Part shown: positions 19,528 to 31,984 of the stretch, piece after piece
How positions within the stretch are numbered: position 1 is the first letter of the stretch
Layout: every line of letters begins with the position of its first letter
Origin: Nemertoderma westbladi
Lineage: Eukaryota; Xenacoelomorpha; Nemertodermatida; Nemertodermatidae
Direction: 5' to 3'
Assembly (NCBI GenBank): GCA_032718475.1
Contig: JAUCBJ010005482.1
Coordinates: forward strand, 18,347-82,346
DNA: 64,000 nucleotides
Notes under the pieces: model-generated
What the model saw: only the letters and a program-made list of their open reading frames with translations
Database searches by the model: none
What the model was told of the DNA's origin: nothing
Translations under genes and position numbers: made by a program

Positions 19528-20693
19528 CAGGGTATCCCACAAAATTTTATACTTTTTGTAAATTATTTATTTCTGCAGCTCCATGTTAATGAGTTTCAGT
19601 AATTATGGTGTCACTGGATGACTCTCCCAAAGTGACTCTCTGGGCCGCCATCTCGAGTACCAGAGATATTGTGCCTTTCTTCTTCACTAATAATGTGAAC
19701 AGTACCAACTATTTGGAAATGCTACAGCAGTTCTTTGTTTGATGATAAGGTTGATTAGGTATTCCAAAAGGATGGGGCTCTTTCCGCCTCACTGGGGTTG
19801 GGGTCTTATAGTCCGTGCCTATCTTAATAGCACGTTTCCTGGGCGTTGGATGCGATTGAAGAGGCCTTCACCGCTATTCCCTCTTTTTTTGGCTCATAGC
19901 GTTAATGAAATGTCTGCCAGGCCAAAGTTCAGACTGTTGGAGGAGGACATATTGATGTCTATTAGAACATTTATTACCTTTTATCATACAGTATTTATGC
20001 ATGTATTTGTATTTGTAAGTGTTAATCAGTACAAGCTACACGTGGCGAGTAACGTCATTCGTTTTCCTGTCCTAATTAAATAAGCACAAAATGATGTTAA
20101 GAAGCAGAACCAGAATAAAGGTGTAATAATATGGCTATAAATAGTAGACTTTGCCCATTCCCCCCGAAAAACGACAACAGTAGCAACCCCCCCCCCCCCC
20201 CCCCTCCCCCCCCCCCTAGTACATGTCCTGGTCTATCCCCCAGATCCCCGCCCCAGCCCCAAACCCGAGACCCCGCCAAGGCCTCCCCCCACCCCACAGG
20301 CACAGAGAGGTCGCCTGAAGGAGACCGAACTGCAGCCGTCGCCTCACCGCACCCAACACCACCCCCAACCCACGCTGCCTCATACCGACCTGCTTAGACT
20401 GCAGATTCTCAGCAAGGTGCCGGATGAAGACCACCGCCTCCGCACCCCACACTCCATCAGTGGAACACACGAGCGGTGTGAAGTGCATCCTGCGTGTTTC
20501 GCAGGCCTCCTGGTATTTATGTATGTAATTAGTATATTAAAACAATCCATGTTGGTTGCTATATTTTATATTTTATCACCAGTTCATAAAAATAGTCTCT
20601 AGCTTTCCAATGACACCATAATTACTGAAAATCATTAATATGGAGCTGCACAAATAAAAATTCAAAAAGTTTCAAATTTTATGGGACACCCTG
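19528..20693 (+). mobile_element. Mariner-like (IS630/Tc1-mariner) DNA transposon relic
   Basis: The termini CAGGGTATCCCAC (19528) and GGGACACCCTG (ending 20693) are inverted and flanked by TA on both sides. The inverted similarity extends roughly 90 bp inward, including the AGCTCCAT and ACACCATAATTACTGA blocks. Around 19770-19890 a plus-strand frame reads PPHWGWGLIVRAYLNSTFPG, like the late DDE region of mariner-type transposases, but it is truncated and followed by missense and frame damage. GC-rich sequence at about 20180-20500 looks like a later insertion. Confidence 0.75.
20186..20500 (-). mobile_element. Poly-C tract and coding relic inserted in the mariner-like element
   Basis: A C-homopolymer-rich tract (about 20186-20217) borders a GC-rich block whose minus strand reads FTPLVCSTDGVWGAEAVVF and then VRRRLQFGLLQATSLCLWGG. 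I associate this motif pair with C-terminal parts of retroelement-encoded proteins in animal genomes, but I am not certain of the clade. A related string occurs on the plus strand at about 46280-46400. Confidence 0.45.
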
Positions 20694-21150
20694 TATTTAT
20701 TAATTAACCCATGCAAATTAAGTAAATATCCTAACCGTTAGGTATGAAGTTACAAAAAAAATCGATTATTAATTATCTTCGTGCCCTTTTCGCCTGTTCT
20801 GGCTCGGCCTTTGAGAAAGCCATCTATAAACACCGGACCGGCAGGCTGATTGCCACCCAGGTTGGGCCATAAACACCCCACTCAATTGATGACTTCCACA
20901 GTTGGTGGATTAAAGGGATAGTCCTATGTTATTATTATTATTATTTATTTATTTAATCATCTAAAATGATATATAATTAAAATTTTTGTACACACCTGAT
21001 AAAAAGTACCGGTATAACATTAAATTAATAAGACATAGATTAAAGTTAGTTCGTAATTATCAGACTTGACAGACATGAAGTATAAATTTTCTGTTGACAC
21101 TGATAAATAATTAAAATGTTACGGTATAGAGCTGTAGGTAGATGGCTCAC
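20694..21150. other. AT-rich non-coding stretch
   Basis: Contains a (TTA)n microsatellite near 20930-20960. Otherwise nothing is supportable up to the LINE relic. Confidence 0.3.
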
Positions 21151-22265
21151 TTATATTGTGTTGAAAAATTCGATTATTCGACTATGTCGGGTGTTGAATG
21201 GGGATGTACTATAAATATCGTTGTAACAATTATTAATGAAGTCACACTGAGCTGTCTCACCGACGGACAGGGAACCCAGGTTCAGTCGAGAGATGAGATC
21301 CAATTTGCTGTATTGGTATGTGAGTAAAGAGACTATGCAGGGAACAGGAAATGACTCACGGCAATTATAATATGTTGATCCAATCCCGATATAATGATTT
21401 TGACTTCTGGAATCTGCTCGTCTTGCGTTCCTGTGAAGTGATATACGCAATAGACTTTGTAAGATTGCATTAGGGCACGTAGATATGCGAATTATAGTGC
21501 CTATAGAAGCTGCAAATGCATCAGAGGTAATAGGTCGGCATTTCATCAGTTTGTATATTATCGAGTTACTAGCATACGTTCCCAAATGTAGAAGACCCCT
21601 CAGTGCCTTTCGATGGTATGTATCAAGTTTGTTTCTATCCCCGCTCGTCATTCGTCCAACCATAAACCTTGCACTATAGATGATTGTAGGCAGGGCAATG
21701 GAGGACCAGAGGTGGCTCAGTATATGAGTATTGAGCCATCGTGAAGTCCAACCTTTTCTCCGAAAGGATTCGGCGATGGATGCAATCAACTGTATACAAT
21801 CAGCCAAAGCATCAGCAGACGTTCTGGCATTTTGTAATTTAAATCCAAGAAAGGTAAGATGCTGTTGTGGCGGTAACAATGTGCCTTTTACGTTGATAAA
21901 TGTTGGAACTGATGAGCTGCTGACACCATGTGGAAGTATAAATATCCAGTTTGTTTTACTATTCTCAACTTCCAAGCATACTTTCTCAAGTTCGTCCATG
22001 ATTATATTGATTTGATGTTCAACCTCAGCACTAGATTTGCCCATTATTAGAATATCATCCGCATATGCAATTGTGCTGAGCCAGAGGGTGCATGCATCAC
22101 AGTCGTATCCAGCATCTTTCAAGGCTTTAAGAACATTAGAACATAGAAAATTGGCGAGAGAAGTGACCCTTGTTTTACTCCCTTAGATAAGATGTAATCC
22201 CCACCCAGACCAGGATGTCTGCGTTCTACCGCTGCGTTGACTATACAACGCAAACCATGTACAAT
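21151..22265 (-). pseudogene. Non-LTR retrotransposon reverse transcriptase, C-terminal part
   Basis: The minus-strand frame 22122-21151 (323 codons) starts just before the catalytic IAYADDILIMG and continues through LTFLGFKL, a leucine/tryptophan-rich thumb and the C-terminal region. Upstream, in another frame, 22265-22135 reads GVKQGSLLSPIFYV, the preceding RT motif, so one frameshift near 22130 separates them. N-terminal RT and endonuclease are absent. The LINE clade is not determined; it is not the RTE family seen elsewhere in the window. Confidence 0.75.
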
Positions 22266-22486
22266 TCGCTAAACCCCCCTAATTCGCTTTCATTATCACA
22301 ACCATCGTCTTTAATCATATACGTCATTTCATTTCATTCGTGCACGCACGGTCAAACCGGCATTTAATAATATCATCACTGTGGTTATAATAATGTCAAT
22401 GTGGTTCCTCTCGCCTGCCAGTTAGCATGCCGGAAGGCTAATCACTTCTACAGTATAATTGGCCTTCAAGTCGCCTATGTAGTTAC
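22266..22486. other. Spacer with a possible LINE/SINE 3' tail
   Basis: 22321-22370 carries CATTTCATTTCATT beside a GC-rich string resembling 17335-17385 in inverse orientation. There is no gene. Confidence 0.3.
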
Positions 22487-24140
22487 CGCAAGGTGGCGCT
22501 ACTGCAAGGTGGCGCGGCTGCAAGGTGGCGCGACTGCAAGGTGGCGCGGCTGCAAGGTGGCGCGACTGCAAGGTGGCGCTGCTGCAAGGTGGCGCGGCTG
22601 CAAGGTGGCGCGGCTGCAAGGTGGCGCGGCTGCAAGGTGGCGCGGCTGCAAGGTGGCGCGGCTGCAAGGTGGCGCGGCTGCAAGGTGGCGCGGCTGCAAG
22701 GTGGCGCGGCTGCAAGGTGGCGCGGCTGCAAGGAGGCGCGGCTGCAAGGTGGCGCGGCTGCAAGGTGGCGCGGCTGCAAGGTGGCGCGGCTGCAAGGTGG
22801 CGCGGCTGCAAGGTGGCGCTACTGCAAGGTGGCGCTACTGCAAGGTGGCGCGGCTGCAAGGTGGCGCGGCTGCAAGGTGGCGCGGCTGCAAGGTGGCGCG
22901 GCTGCAAATTGGCGCGGCTACAAGGTGGCGCGGCTGCAAGGTGGCGCGACTGCAAGGTGGCGCTGCTACAAGGTCGCGCTTGCAAGGAGGCGCGGCTGCA
23001 AGGTGGCGCTACTGCAAGGTGGCGCTACTGCAAGGTGGCGCGGCTGCAAGGTGGCGCGGCTGCAAGGTGGCGCGGCTGCAAGGTGGCGCGGCTGCAAGGT
23101 GGCGCGGCTGCAAGGTGGCGCGGCTGCAAATTAGCGCGGCTGCAAGGTGGCGCGGCTGCAAGGTGGCGCGACTGCAAGGTGGCGCTGCTGCAAGGTGGCG
23201 CTACTGCAAGGTGGCGCGGCTGCAAGGTGGTGCGGCTGCAAGGTGGCGCGGCTGCAAGGTGGCGCGGCTGCAAATTGGCGCGGCTACAAGGTGGCGCGGC
23301 TGCAAGGTGGCGCGACTGCAAGGTGGCGCTGCTACAAGGTGGCGCTACTGCAAGGTGGCGCGACTGCAAGGTGGCGCTGCTGCAAGGTGGCGCTACTGCA
23401 AGGTGGCGCTACTGCAAGGTGGCGCGGCTGCAAGGTGGCGCGGCTGCAAGGTGGCGCGGCTGCAAATTGGCGCGGCTGCAAGGTGGCGCGGCTGCAAGGT
23501 GGCGCGACTGCAAGGAGGCGCGGCTGCAAGGTGGCGCTACTGCAAGGTGGCGCTACTGCAAGGTGGCGCTACTGCAAGGTGGCGCGGCTGCAAGGTGGCG
23601 CGGCTGCAAGGTGGCGCGGCTGCAAGGTGGCGCGGCTGCAAGGTGGCGCGGCTGCAAATTAGCGCGGCTGCAAGGTGGCGCTACTGCAAGGTGGCGCGGC
23701 TGCAAGGTGGCGCGGCTGCAAGGTGGCGCGGCTGCAAGGTGGCGCGGCTGCAAGGTGGCGCGGCTGCAAGGTGGCGCGGCTGCAAGGTGGCGCGGCTGCA
23801 AGGTGGCGCGACTGCAAGGTGGCGCGGCTGCAAATTGACGCGGCTGCAAGGTGGCGCTACTGCAAGGTGGCGCGGCTGCAAGGTGGCGCGGCTGCAAGGT
23901 GGCGCGGCTGCAAGGTGGCGCGGCTGCAAGGTGGCGCGGCTGCAAGGTGGCGCGGCTGCAAGGTGGCGCTACTGCAAGGTGGCGCGGCTGCAAGGTGGCG
24001 CTACTGCAAGGTGGCGCTACTGCAAGGTGGCGCGGCTGCAAGGTGGCGCTGCTGCAAGGTGGCGCGGCTGTAAGGTGGCGCTACTGCAAGGTGGCGCGGC
24101 TGCAAGGTGGCGCGGCTGCAAGGTGGCGCGGCTGCAAATT
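22487..24140 (+). repeat. GC-rich 16-bp minisatellite array, about 1.65 kb
   Basis: About 103 tandem copies of GGCTGCAAGGTGGCGC. The commonest changes are in the first two bases (GGCTGC, GACTGC, TACTGC, TGCTGC), plus a CAAATTGGCGC variant about every 150-300 bp. Three units (48 bp) make a stop-free frame in every phase, so open frames of up to 588 codons appear. They are explained by the repeat. The array is strongly CpG- and GC-rich inside AT-rich flanks. Confidence 0.95.
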
Positions 24141-24446
24141 GGAGCGGGTCACTACCAGGATTCTTAATCCAGAAATTTAATAATAAACGCTCTTTACAGC
24201 CTTTCATACTAAATTTCTTTTTATTTCTATTAATTGATTTTAATTTATTATTTATTGATTAATATCCCAGCAGGTAGCTTATAATCATATGAATATAATT
24301 TGTTTAATAAATTATAGGAACCTTATTTAATTAAATTTTAAATTATATTAATTTAGAATAAATCAGATGTAATAACACCTACCTTCTTTTATTTATATTT
24401 CAAGCATTATTTATTTCGGACTATATAATATCGCATATATATACAA
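24141..24446. other. AT-rich non-coding stretch
   Basis: Very AT-rich sequence after the 16-bp array. No gene or repeat unit is recognised. Confidence 0.3.
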
Positions 24447-25075
24447 TATATACACGTTCGTGGGGACTTCGCGCAGCACGTAGTCGGCAAGCCTTGGCAT
24501 ACGGTTCATATAGAGCAAATATGGGGCATGTCTAGTTTGGACCCCATATCCCATGCTGTAAATGTATTCATTCGATATACAATCATATGTTAATCCGCTA
24601 GGTGGTGTCAAATTGTTATTCTGCAATTTCGTACTTACCAGTGCAGCACTGTACAGCAGTACCGTACCGGTAGGCCTATGTCATTACTTCTGAGTCTCTA
24701 GCGGATCTCCAAATAAATGTCTTAACTTTTCAATTTCGTAAAAGATAGACTTCATGATTCTCTACAGGCCACCAAAATTTCAGCTCAGGAAAATGAGGCC
24801 TTCCCGAGAAATTTAACATTTTCTAAAAACCACATAATCTGTCGTAGCTGACGTCAGACTGCATGATTTTTCACCAAACTTTACAAACTTTCTCTCTACT
24901 ACTTACCTACTAAGTTTGGTTCAATTCCGAACCAGCGATGCCGAGAAATTCGCGTTCAAACATTTACCAGACAGACGGACAGACAGACGGACATGCCCCA
25001 TTTGCCCTATATGAACCGTATGCCAAGGCTCGCCGACTACGTGTCTCGCCCCACAACAATACATTTACAACAACT
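24447..25075 (-). repeat. Interspersed repeat, inverted copy of 18240-19075
   Basis: The reverse complement of this block matches the plus-orientation copy over most of its length: the GCTGCGCGAA end at 24470, the CTGACGTCAGACT block near 24850 and the PolyGTCT run near 24975. A short internal fragment (GCCTTGGCATACGG) appears twice, at 24490 and 25020. The two copies enclose the LINE relic and the 16-bp array. Confidence 0.75.
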
Positions 25076-26140
25076 GATGCCATACCAATGTTGTGATTAT
25101 AATGAGTTTTTATTGCATTTGCAAGCAAATAAACATTTTCTGGGATGCCTTACACCTTAGTAAATCAACAACAAACTGTGTATTCACGCATTTTGTACAC
25201 GTCATGTTTTAGAATAATAAACACGGCTTTCATTGGTGGTAGAATAATATAATCAATGGACAGAATAAATAAGCCTAGTTTGAGTGGACTTTCTGTTAAA
25301 ACGCGATAATTAAAATTTCCGTACAGTTTGAGTGTAAAAGTATACAGTTTTATATGCATCTGTGTTGTTCTGCTCCTGATGTAGGCTAACTGATATTGGT
25401 ATTTCTATACTGTTACAGGCCATGGCAATACTATAAGTCCATATTGGTAAGAATGCATTGACAGTAGGAGCATAAGATCAGATTAATATGAGTGCTAAAA
25501 GTTGGTCATCAACAAAAGGGAAGATATGTTTCATTCGCGTGTATAATAAGTTGAGTGCGAATATTTTTGTTAAAGAGTGGAGTTGTCTTCACACATGATA
25601 GTACAGAAATTTATTGCTCTTTTAACTCGTCTATGTACCATAAAACTGAATCCATGGGAGAAAAAACCAAATTCAAGATATCCATTACTCTAAGGTTGAA
25701 ATTTCAGTCATTGCTCAATTTTCAGAAAAAATGACGAAATTTGGTATTTTCAAGCCATTTGTGGAAGGGTTTAAACATTAAGTTTAAATTCCAACTACAG
25801 ATATTTTTGTTAAGTAGGCCTACCATGAATGCTCCAATATTTGCTGGGAGAAATCATTTATATATAAAATCAAATTTTTGTCAGTTTTCACCCAAAAATT
25901 CTAGTTTGCCGCAAAATTTTCCGATTTGAAAATTATTGTGGAGGGGTCAACTTTTATTTTAAAAAGTTTTTTCTTTTATTTTCTGAGTTTTCTCAACACA
26001 ATGCCAGTTTCTATAAGAGAGAAAAACTAAAATTCATAAAAAACTTTTTTCATTCACCTCTACTATATATATCAAGCATTGTATATTTTTAATGTATTAA
26101 TTATAATAATTACTGTTGAAAAACAATTTATACATTAATT
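25076..26140. other. AT-rich region upstream of the aminopeptidase gene
   Basis: No gene is seen. Sequence immediately upstream of the ATG is very AT-rich, with ACTATATATATC at about 26063, which could act as a TATA-like element. That is inference only. Confidence 0.3.
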
Positions 26141-27413
26141 GTGACATCAAATATGGATCCAATGTTTTTATTAGTCGTTATGGCAACATGTTTGTTTCTT
26201 GTACCTCCAATGAGCGCCACAAAATGTTCTGAAAACGAACTTCCTCCAACAACAAAAAATACAACAGAAATTCTAGAAAAACTACGTAAAATAATGGCAG
26301 AAAAAAAATATGATGCTTTTATTGTGCTCAGTTCAGATGCGCATAACAGCGAATACACAACCGATCACGATAAACGGCGAGCGTGGCTCACTGGGTTCAA
26401 GGGGTCCGCAGGTCACGCCGTTGTAACCAAGGACAACGCGGCCGTTTGGACGGATGGGCGGTATTACACACAAATTACGCAAGAGATCGACTGCAACTGG
26501 GAAGCGATGATCCCTGGATTGGATGGCTCCAAACCACCGGGGATGGTGGACTGGATTGCAGCTCAACTCCCGGGAGGCGGAACTGTGTCTGTGACCTCAA
26601 CTTTAATTGACGCCAATTACGCTAACATTATAAAAGATTCCTTAAATAATGTTAATGAAAATATTATATTTAAAGCCACTAAACTGGATCTAATAGGAGA
26701 AATATGGAAAGATCAACCGGCTCTTCCTCAAGATCCATTATATGTTGAGACTATAAAATATGCTGGAGAAACTTGGCAAGATAAAGTCAATAAAGTTTGT
26801 CTGAAAATGGTCGAAAACAGCGATATTTTAATAATATCACGTTTAGATGATATTGCCTGGTTACTCAATCTACGTGGAAACGATATACCGTATACTCCAG
26901 TGTTCTTAGCTTATGTTACCATAGAAACCGGTACAGCCTGTTCAGTTACGCTGTACACTGATATGGAACGCACGAATCAAGCGAATAATCCTAAAGTGTT
27001 TCACCATCTGGGATTGGGTTCGGTGGGTAATCCGAATATCGTAACAGCGAATTATTCATCCGCGTCGTCAGGAATTAAAAAAGCTGTTTCAGGGAAAAGA
27101 ATTTGGGCCGATAGCAAAGAGATAAACTACGAAGTTTATACGAAATTTGATTCGAAAACGGATGGGGCTATCCAAGTGCTGGATAAGGTAAATCCTGTGA
27201 GAATAATGAAAGTAGTTAAGAATAAAGTAGAACGAAAGAGTATGGAGCAAGCGAATCTGGTTGACTCGGTTGCGGTTGTGGCGTTTATCAGTTGGCTGAA
27301 GGGCGTTGTTGATGAGGGCGGCGATGTGGATGAGCTGAGCGCTGCTGATAAAGTCGCCGAGTTCCGTAGAATAGCCGCGGGGAAGAATTATATAGGAATG
27401 GCGGGATATTTAT
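26141..27413 (+). CDS. XPNPEP2-like: Aminopeptidase P (Xaa-Pro aminopeptidase), exon 1
   Basis: Exon 1 encodes 424 complete codons. A hydrophobic signal peptide (about residues 8-27, FLLVVMATCLFLVPPM) precedes the first creatinase/prolidase N-domain (AWLTGFKGSAGHAVVTKDNAAVWTDGRYY, about 85-113) and the second one (DDIAWLLNLRGNDIPYTPVF, about 237-256). The catalytic half is in exon 2. I place the donor at the GT of 27414-27415: it leaves phase 1, which exon 2 completes exactly. This donor adds about six residues (MAGYLC) compared with what I expect for the family at the YIG/SFNAIS junction. A donor at 27396 would fit better but would be a non-canonical GA. The enzyme removes N-terminal residues preceding proline. 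The frame would otherwise run into the minisatellite and stop at 27505. Confidence 0.85.
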
Positions 27414-27734
27414 GTAGCGGGAGAACAGCTGTGATAGCGACACAAAGGGAGGTCCAACCAGATAAAGGGAGGTCCGACCAGATAAAGGGAGGTCCGACCA
27501 GATAAAGGGAGGAGGTCCAACCAGATAAAGGGAGGAGGTCCAACCAGATAAAGGGAGGTCCAACCAGATAAAGGGAGGAGGTCCAACCAGATAAAGGGAG
27601 GTCCAACCAGATAAAGGGAGGTCCAACCAGATAAAGGGAGGAGGTCCAACCAGATAAAGGGAGGAGGTCCAACCAGATAAAGGGAGGTCCAACCAGATAA
27701 AGGGAGGAGGTCCAACCAGATAAAGGGAGGTCCA

Positions 27735-30700
27735 ACCAGATAAAGGGAGGTCCAACCAGATAAAGGGAGGTCCAACCAGATAAAGGGAGGTCCAACCAGA
27801 TAAAGGGAGGAGGTCCAACCAGATAAAGGGAGGTCCAACCAGATAAAGGGAGGTCCAACCAGATAAAGGGAGGAGGTCCAACCAGATAAAGGGAGGAGGT
27901 CCAACCAGATAAAGGGAGGAGGTCCAACCAGATAAAGGGAGGTCCAACCAGATAAAGGGAGGAGGTCCAACCAGATAAATAGAGGAGGTCCAACCAGATA
28001 AAGGGAGGTCCAACCAGATAAAGGGAGGAGGTCCAACCAGATAAAGGGAGGTCCAACCAGATAAAGGGAGGTCCAACCAGATAAAGGGAGGAGGTCCAAC
28101 CAGATAAAGGGAGGAGGTCCAACCAGATAAAGGGAGGTCCAACCAGATAAAGGGAGGAGGTCCAACCAGATAAATAGAGGAGGTCCAACCAGATAAAGGG
28201 AGGTCCAACCAGATAAAGGGAGGAGGTCCAACCAGATAAAGGGAGGTCCAACCAGATAAAGGGAGGAGGTCCAACCAGATAAAGGGAGGTCCAACCAGAT
28301 AAAGGGAGGAGGTCCAACCAGATAAAGGGAGGTCCAACCAGATAAAGGGAGGAGGTCCAACCAGATAAAGGGAGGTCCAACCAGATAAAGGGAGGAGGTC
28401 CAACCAGATAAAGGGAGGTCCAACCAGATAAAGGGAGGACCAACCAGATAAAGGGAGGAGGTCCAACCAGATAAAGGGAGGAGGTCCAACCAGATAAAGG
28501 GAGGTCCAACCAGATAAAGGGAGGAGGTCCAACCAGATAAAGGGAGGTCCAACCAGATAAAGGGAGGAGGTCCAACCAGATAAAGGGAGGTCCAACCAGA
28601 TAAAGGGAGGTCCAACCAGATAAAGGGAGGAGGTCCAACCAGATAAAGGGAGGAGGTCCAACCAGATAAAGGGAGGTCCAACCAGATAAAGGGAGGAGGT
28701 CCAACCAGATAAATAGAGGAGGTCCAACCAGATAAATAGAGGAGGTCCAACCAGATAAAGGGAGGTCCAACCAGATAAAGGGAGGAGGTCCAACCAGATA
28801 AAGGGAGGTCCAACCAGATAAAGGGAGGAGGTCCAACCAGATAAAGGGAGGTCCAACCAGATAAAGGGAGGAGGTCCAACCAGATAAAGGGAGGTCCAAC
28901 CAGATAAAGGGAGGAGGTCCAACCAGATAAAGGGAGGTCCAACCAGATAAAGGGAGGAGGTCCAACCAGATAAAGGGAGGTCCAACCAGATAAAGGGAGG
29001 TCCAACCAGATAAAGGGAGGAGGTCCAACCAGATAAAGGGAGGAGGTCCAACCAGATAAAGGGAGGTCCAACCAGATAAAGGGAGGAGGTCCAACCAGAT
29101 AAAGGGAGGTCCAACCAGATAAAGGGAGGTCCAACCAGATAAAGGGAGGAGATCCAACCAGATAAAGGGACGAGGTCCAACCAGATAAAGGGAGGTCCAA
29201 CCAGATAAAGGGCGGAGGTCCAACCAGATAAATAGAGGAGGTCCAACCAGATAAAGGGAGGTCCAACCAGATAAAGGGAGGAGGTCCAACCAGATAAAGG
29301 GAGGTCCAACCAGATAAAGGGAGGAGGTCCAACCAGATAAAGGGAGGTCCAACCAGATAAAGGGAGGAGGTCCAACCAGATAAAGGGAGGTCCAACCAGA
29401 TAAAGGGAGGAGGTCCAACCAGATAAAGGGAGGTCCAACCAGGTAAAGGGAGGTCCAACCAGATAAAGGGAGGTCCAACCAGATAAAGGGAAGAGGTCCA
29501 ACCAGATAAAGGGAGGTCCAACCAGATAAAGGGAGGAGGTCCTATCATATAAAGGGAGGTCCAACCAGGTAAAGGGAGGAGGTCCAACCAGATAAAGGGA
29601 TGTCCAACCAGGTAAAGGGAGGTCCAACCAGATAAAGGGATGAGGTCCAACCAGATAAAGGGAGGTCCAACCAGATAAAGGGAGGAGGTCCTATCATATA
29701 AAGGGAGGTCCAACCAGATAAAGGGAGGAGGTCCTATCATATAAAGGGAGGTCCAACCAGGTAAAGGGAGGAGGTCCAACCAGATAAAGGGATGTCCAAC
29801 CAGGTAAAGGGAGGTCCAACCAGATAAAGGGATGAGGTCCAACCAGATAAAGGGAGGTCCAACCAGATAAAGGGAGGTCCAACCAGATAAAGGGAGGTCC
29901 AACCAGATAAAGGGAGGTCCAACCAGATAAAGGGAGGAGGTCCAACCAGATAAAGGGAGGTCCAACCAGATAAAGGGAGGTCCAACCAGATAAAGGGAGG
30001 AGGTCCAACCAGATAAAGGGAGGAGGTCCAACCAGATAAAGGGAGGAGGTCCAACCAGATAAAGGGAGGTCCAACCAGATAAAGGGAGGAGGTCCAACCA
30101 GATAAATAGAGGAGGTCCAACCAGATAAAGGGAGGTCCAACCAGATAAAGGGAGGAGGTCCAACCAGATAAAGGGAGGTCCAACCAGATAAAGGGAGGTC
30201 CAACCAGATAAAGGGAGGAGGTCCAACCAGATAAAGGGAGGAGGTCCAACCAGATAAAGGGAGGTCCAACCAGATAAAGGGAGGAGGTCCAACCAGATAA
30301 ATAGAGGAGGTCCAACCAGATAAAGGGAGGTCCAACCAGATAAAGGGAGGAGGTCCAACCAGATAAAGGGAGGTCCAACCAGATAAAGGGAGGAGGTCCA
30401 ACCAGATAAAGGGAGGTCCAACCAGATAAAGGGAGGAGGTCCAACCAGATAAAGGGAGGTCCAACCAGATAAAGGGAGGAGGTCCAACCAGATAAAGGGA
30501 GGTCCAACCAGATAAAGGGAGGAGGTCCAACCAGATAAAGGGAGGTCCAACCAGATAAAGGGAGGACCAACCAGATAAAGGGAGGAGGTCCAACCAGATA
30601 AAGGGAGGAGGTCCAACCAGATAAAGGGAGGTCCAACCAGATAAAGGGAGGAGGTCCAACCAGATAAAGGGAGGTCCAACCAGATAAAGGGAGGAGGTCC

Positions 30701-31820
30701 AACCAGATAAAGGGAGGTCCAACCAGATAAAGGGAGGTCCAACCAGATAAAGGGAGGAGGTCCAACCAGATAAAGGGAGGAGGTCCAACCAGATAAAGGG
30801 AGGTCCAACCAGATAAAGGGAGGAGGTCCAACCAGATAAATAGAGGAGGTCCAACCAGATAAATAGAGGAGGTCCAACCAGATAAAGGGAGGTCCAACCA
30901 GATAAAGGGAGGAGGTCCAACCAGATAAAGGGAGGTCCAACCAGATAAAGGGAGGAGGTCCAACCAGATAAAGGGAGGTCCAACCAGATAAAGGGAGGAG
31001 GTCCAACCAGATAAAGGGAGGTCCAACCAGATAAAGGGAGGAGGTCCAACCAGATAAAGGGAGGTCCAACCAGATAAAGGGAGGAGGTCCAACCAGATAA
31101 AGGGAGGTCCAACCAGATAAAGGGAGGTCCAACCAGATAAAGGGAGGAGGTCCAACCAGATAAAGGGAGGAGGTCCAACCAGATAAAGGGAGGTCCAACC
31201 AGATAAAGGGAGGAGGTCCAACCAGATAAAGGGAGGTCCAACCAGATAAAGGGAGGTCCAACCAGATAAAGGGAGGAGATCCAACCAGATAAAGGGACGA
31301 GGTCCAACCAGATAAAGGGAGGTCCAACCAGATAAAGGGCGGAGGTCCAACCAGATAAATAGAGGAGGTCCAACCAGATAAAGGGAGGTCCAACCAGATA
31401 AAGGGAGGAGGTCCAACCAGATAAAGGGAGGTCCAACCAGATAAAGGGAGGAGGTCCAACCAGATAAAGGGAGGTCCAACCAGATAAAGGGAGGAGGTCC
31501 AACCAGATAAAGGGAGGTCCAACCAGATAAAGGGAGGAGGTCCAACCAGATAAAGGGAGGTCCAACCAGGTAAAGGGAGGTCCAACCAGATAAAGGGAGG
31601 TCCAACCAGATAAAGGGAAGAGGTCCAACCAGATAAAGGGAGGTCCAACCAGATAAAGGGAGGAGGTCCTATCATATAAAGGGAGGTCCAACCAGGTAAA
31701 GGGAGGAGGTCCAACCAGATAAAGGGATGTCCAACCAGGTAAAGGGAGGTCCAACCAGATAAAGGGATGAGGTCCAACCAGATAAAGGGAGGTCCAACCA
31801 GATAAAGGGAGGAGGTCCTA
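27735..31820 (+). repeat. Two tandem higher-order copies within the 20/23-bp array, offset 2127 bp
   Basis: The order of 20- and 23-bp units and the rare variants recurs with a constant shift of 2127 bp. For example, GGAGGACCAACC at 28434 recurs at 30561, GGAGATCC at 29148 at 31275, GGGACGAGG at 29168 at 31295 and GGGCGGAGG at 29210 at 31337. The copies therefore span about 27735-29690 and 29862-31817, with the boundaries only approximate. This is a single large, recent duplication of a structured segment. Confidence 0.85.
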
Positions 31821-31984
31821 TCATATAAAGGGAGGTCCAACCAGATAAAGGGAGGAGGTCCAACCAGATAAAGGGAGGTCCAACCAGGTAAAGGGAGGTC
31901 CAACCAGATAAAGGGAGGTCCAACCAGATAAAGGGAGGAGGTCCAACCAGATAAAGGGAGGTCCAACCAGATAAAGGGAGGAGG

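Noticed and set aside
19739-20083. 114-codon host gene
   Set aside because: The first part matches the late DDE region of a mariner-type transposase and lies inside the inverted termini, so it is a transposon relic.
20131-20397. Proline-rich 88-codon protein
   Set aside because: The frame is created by a C-homopolymer and GC-rich relic sequence; the opposite strand carries the recognisable motif.
22401-24207. 588-codon and other frames in the 16-bp array
   Set aside because: Every phase is open because three units make 48 bp without stops. The same explanation covers both strands.
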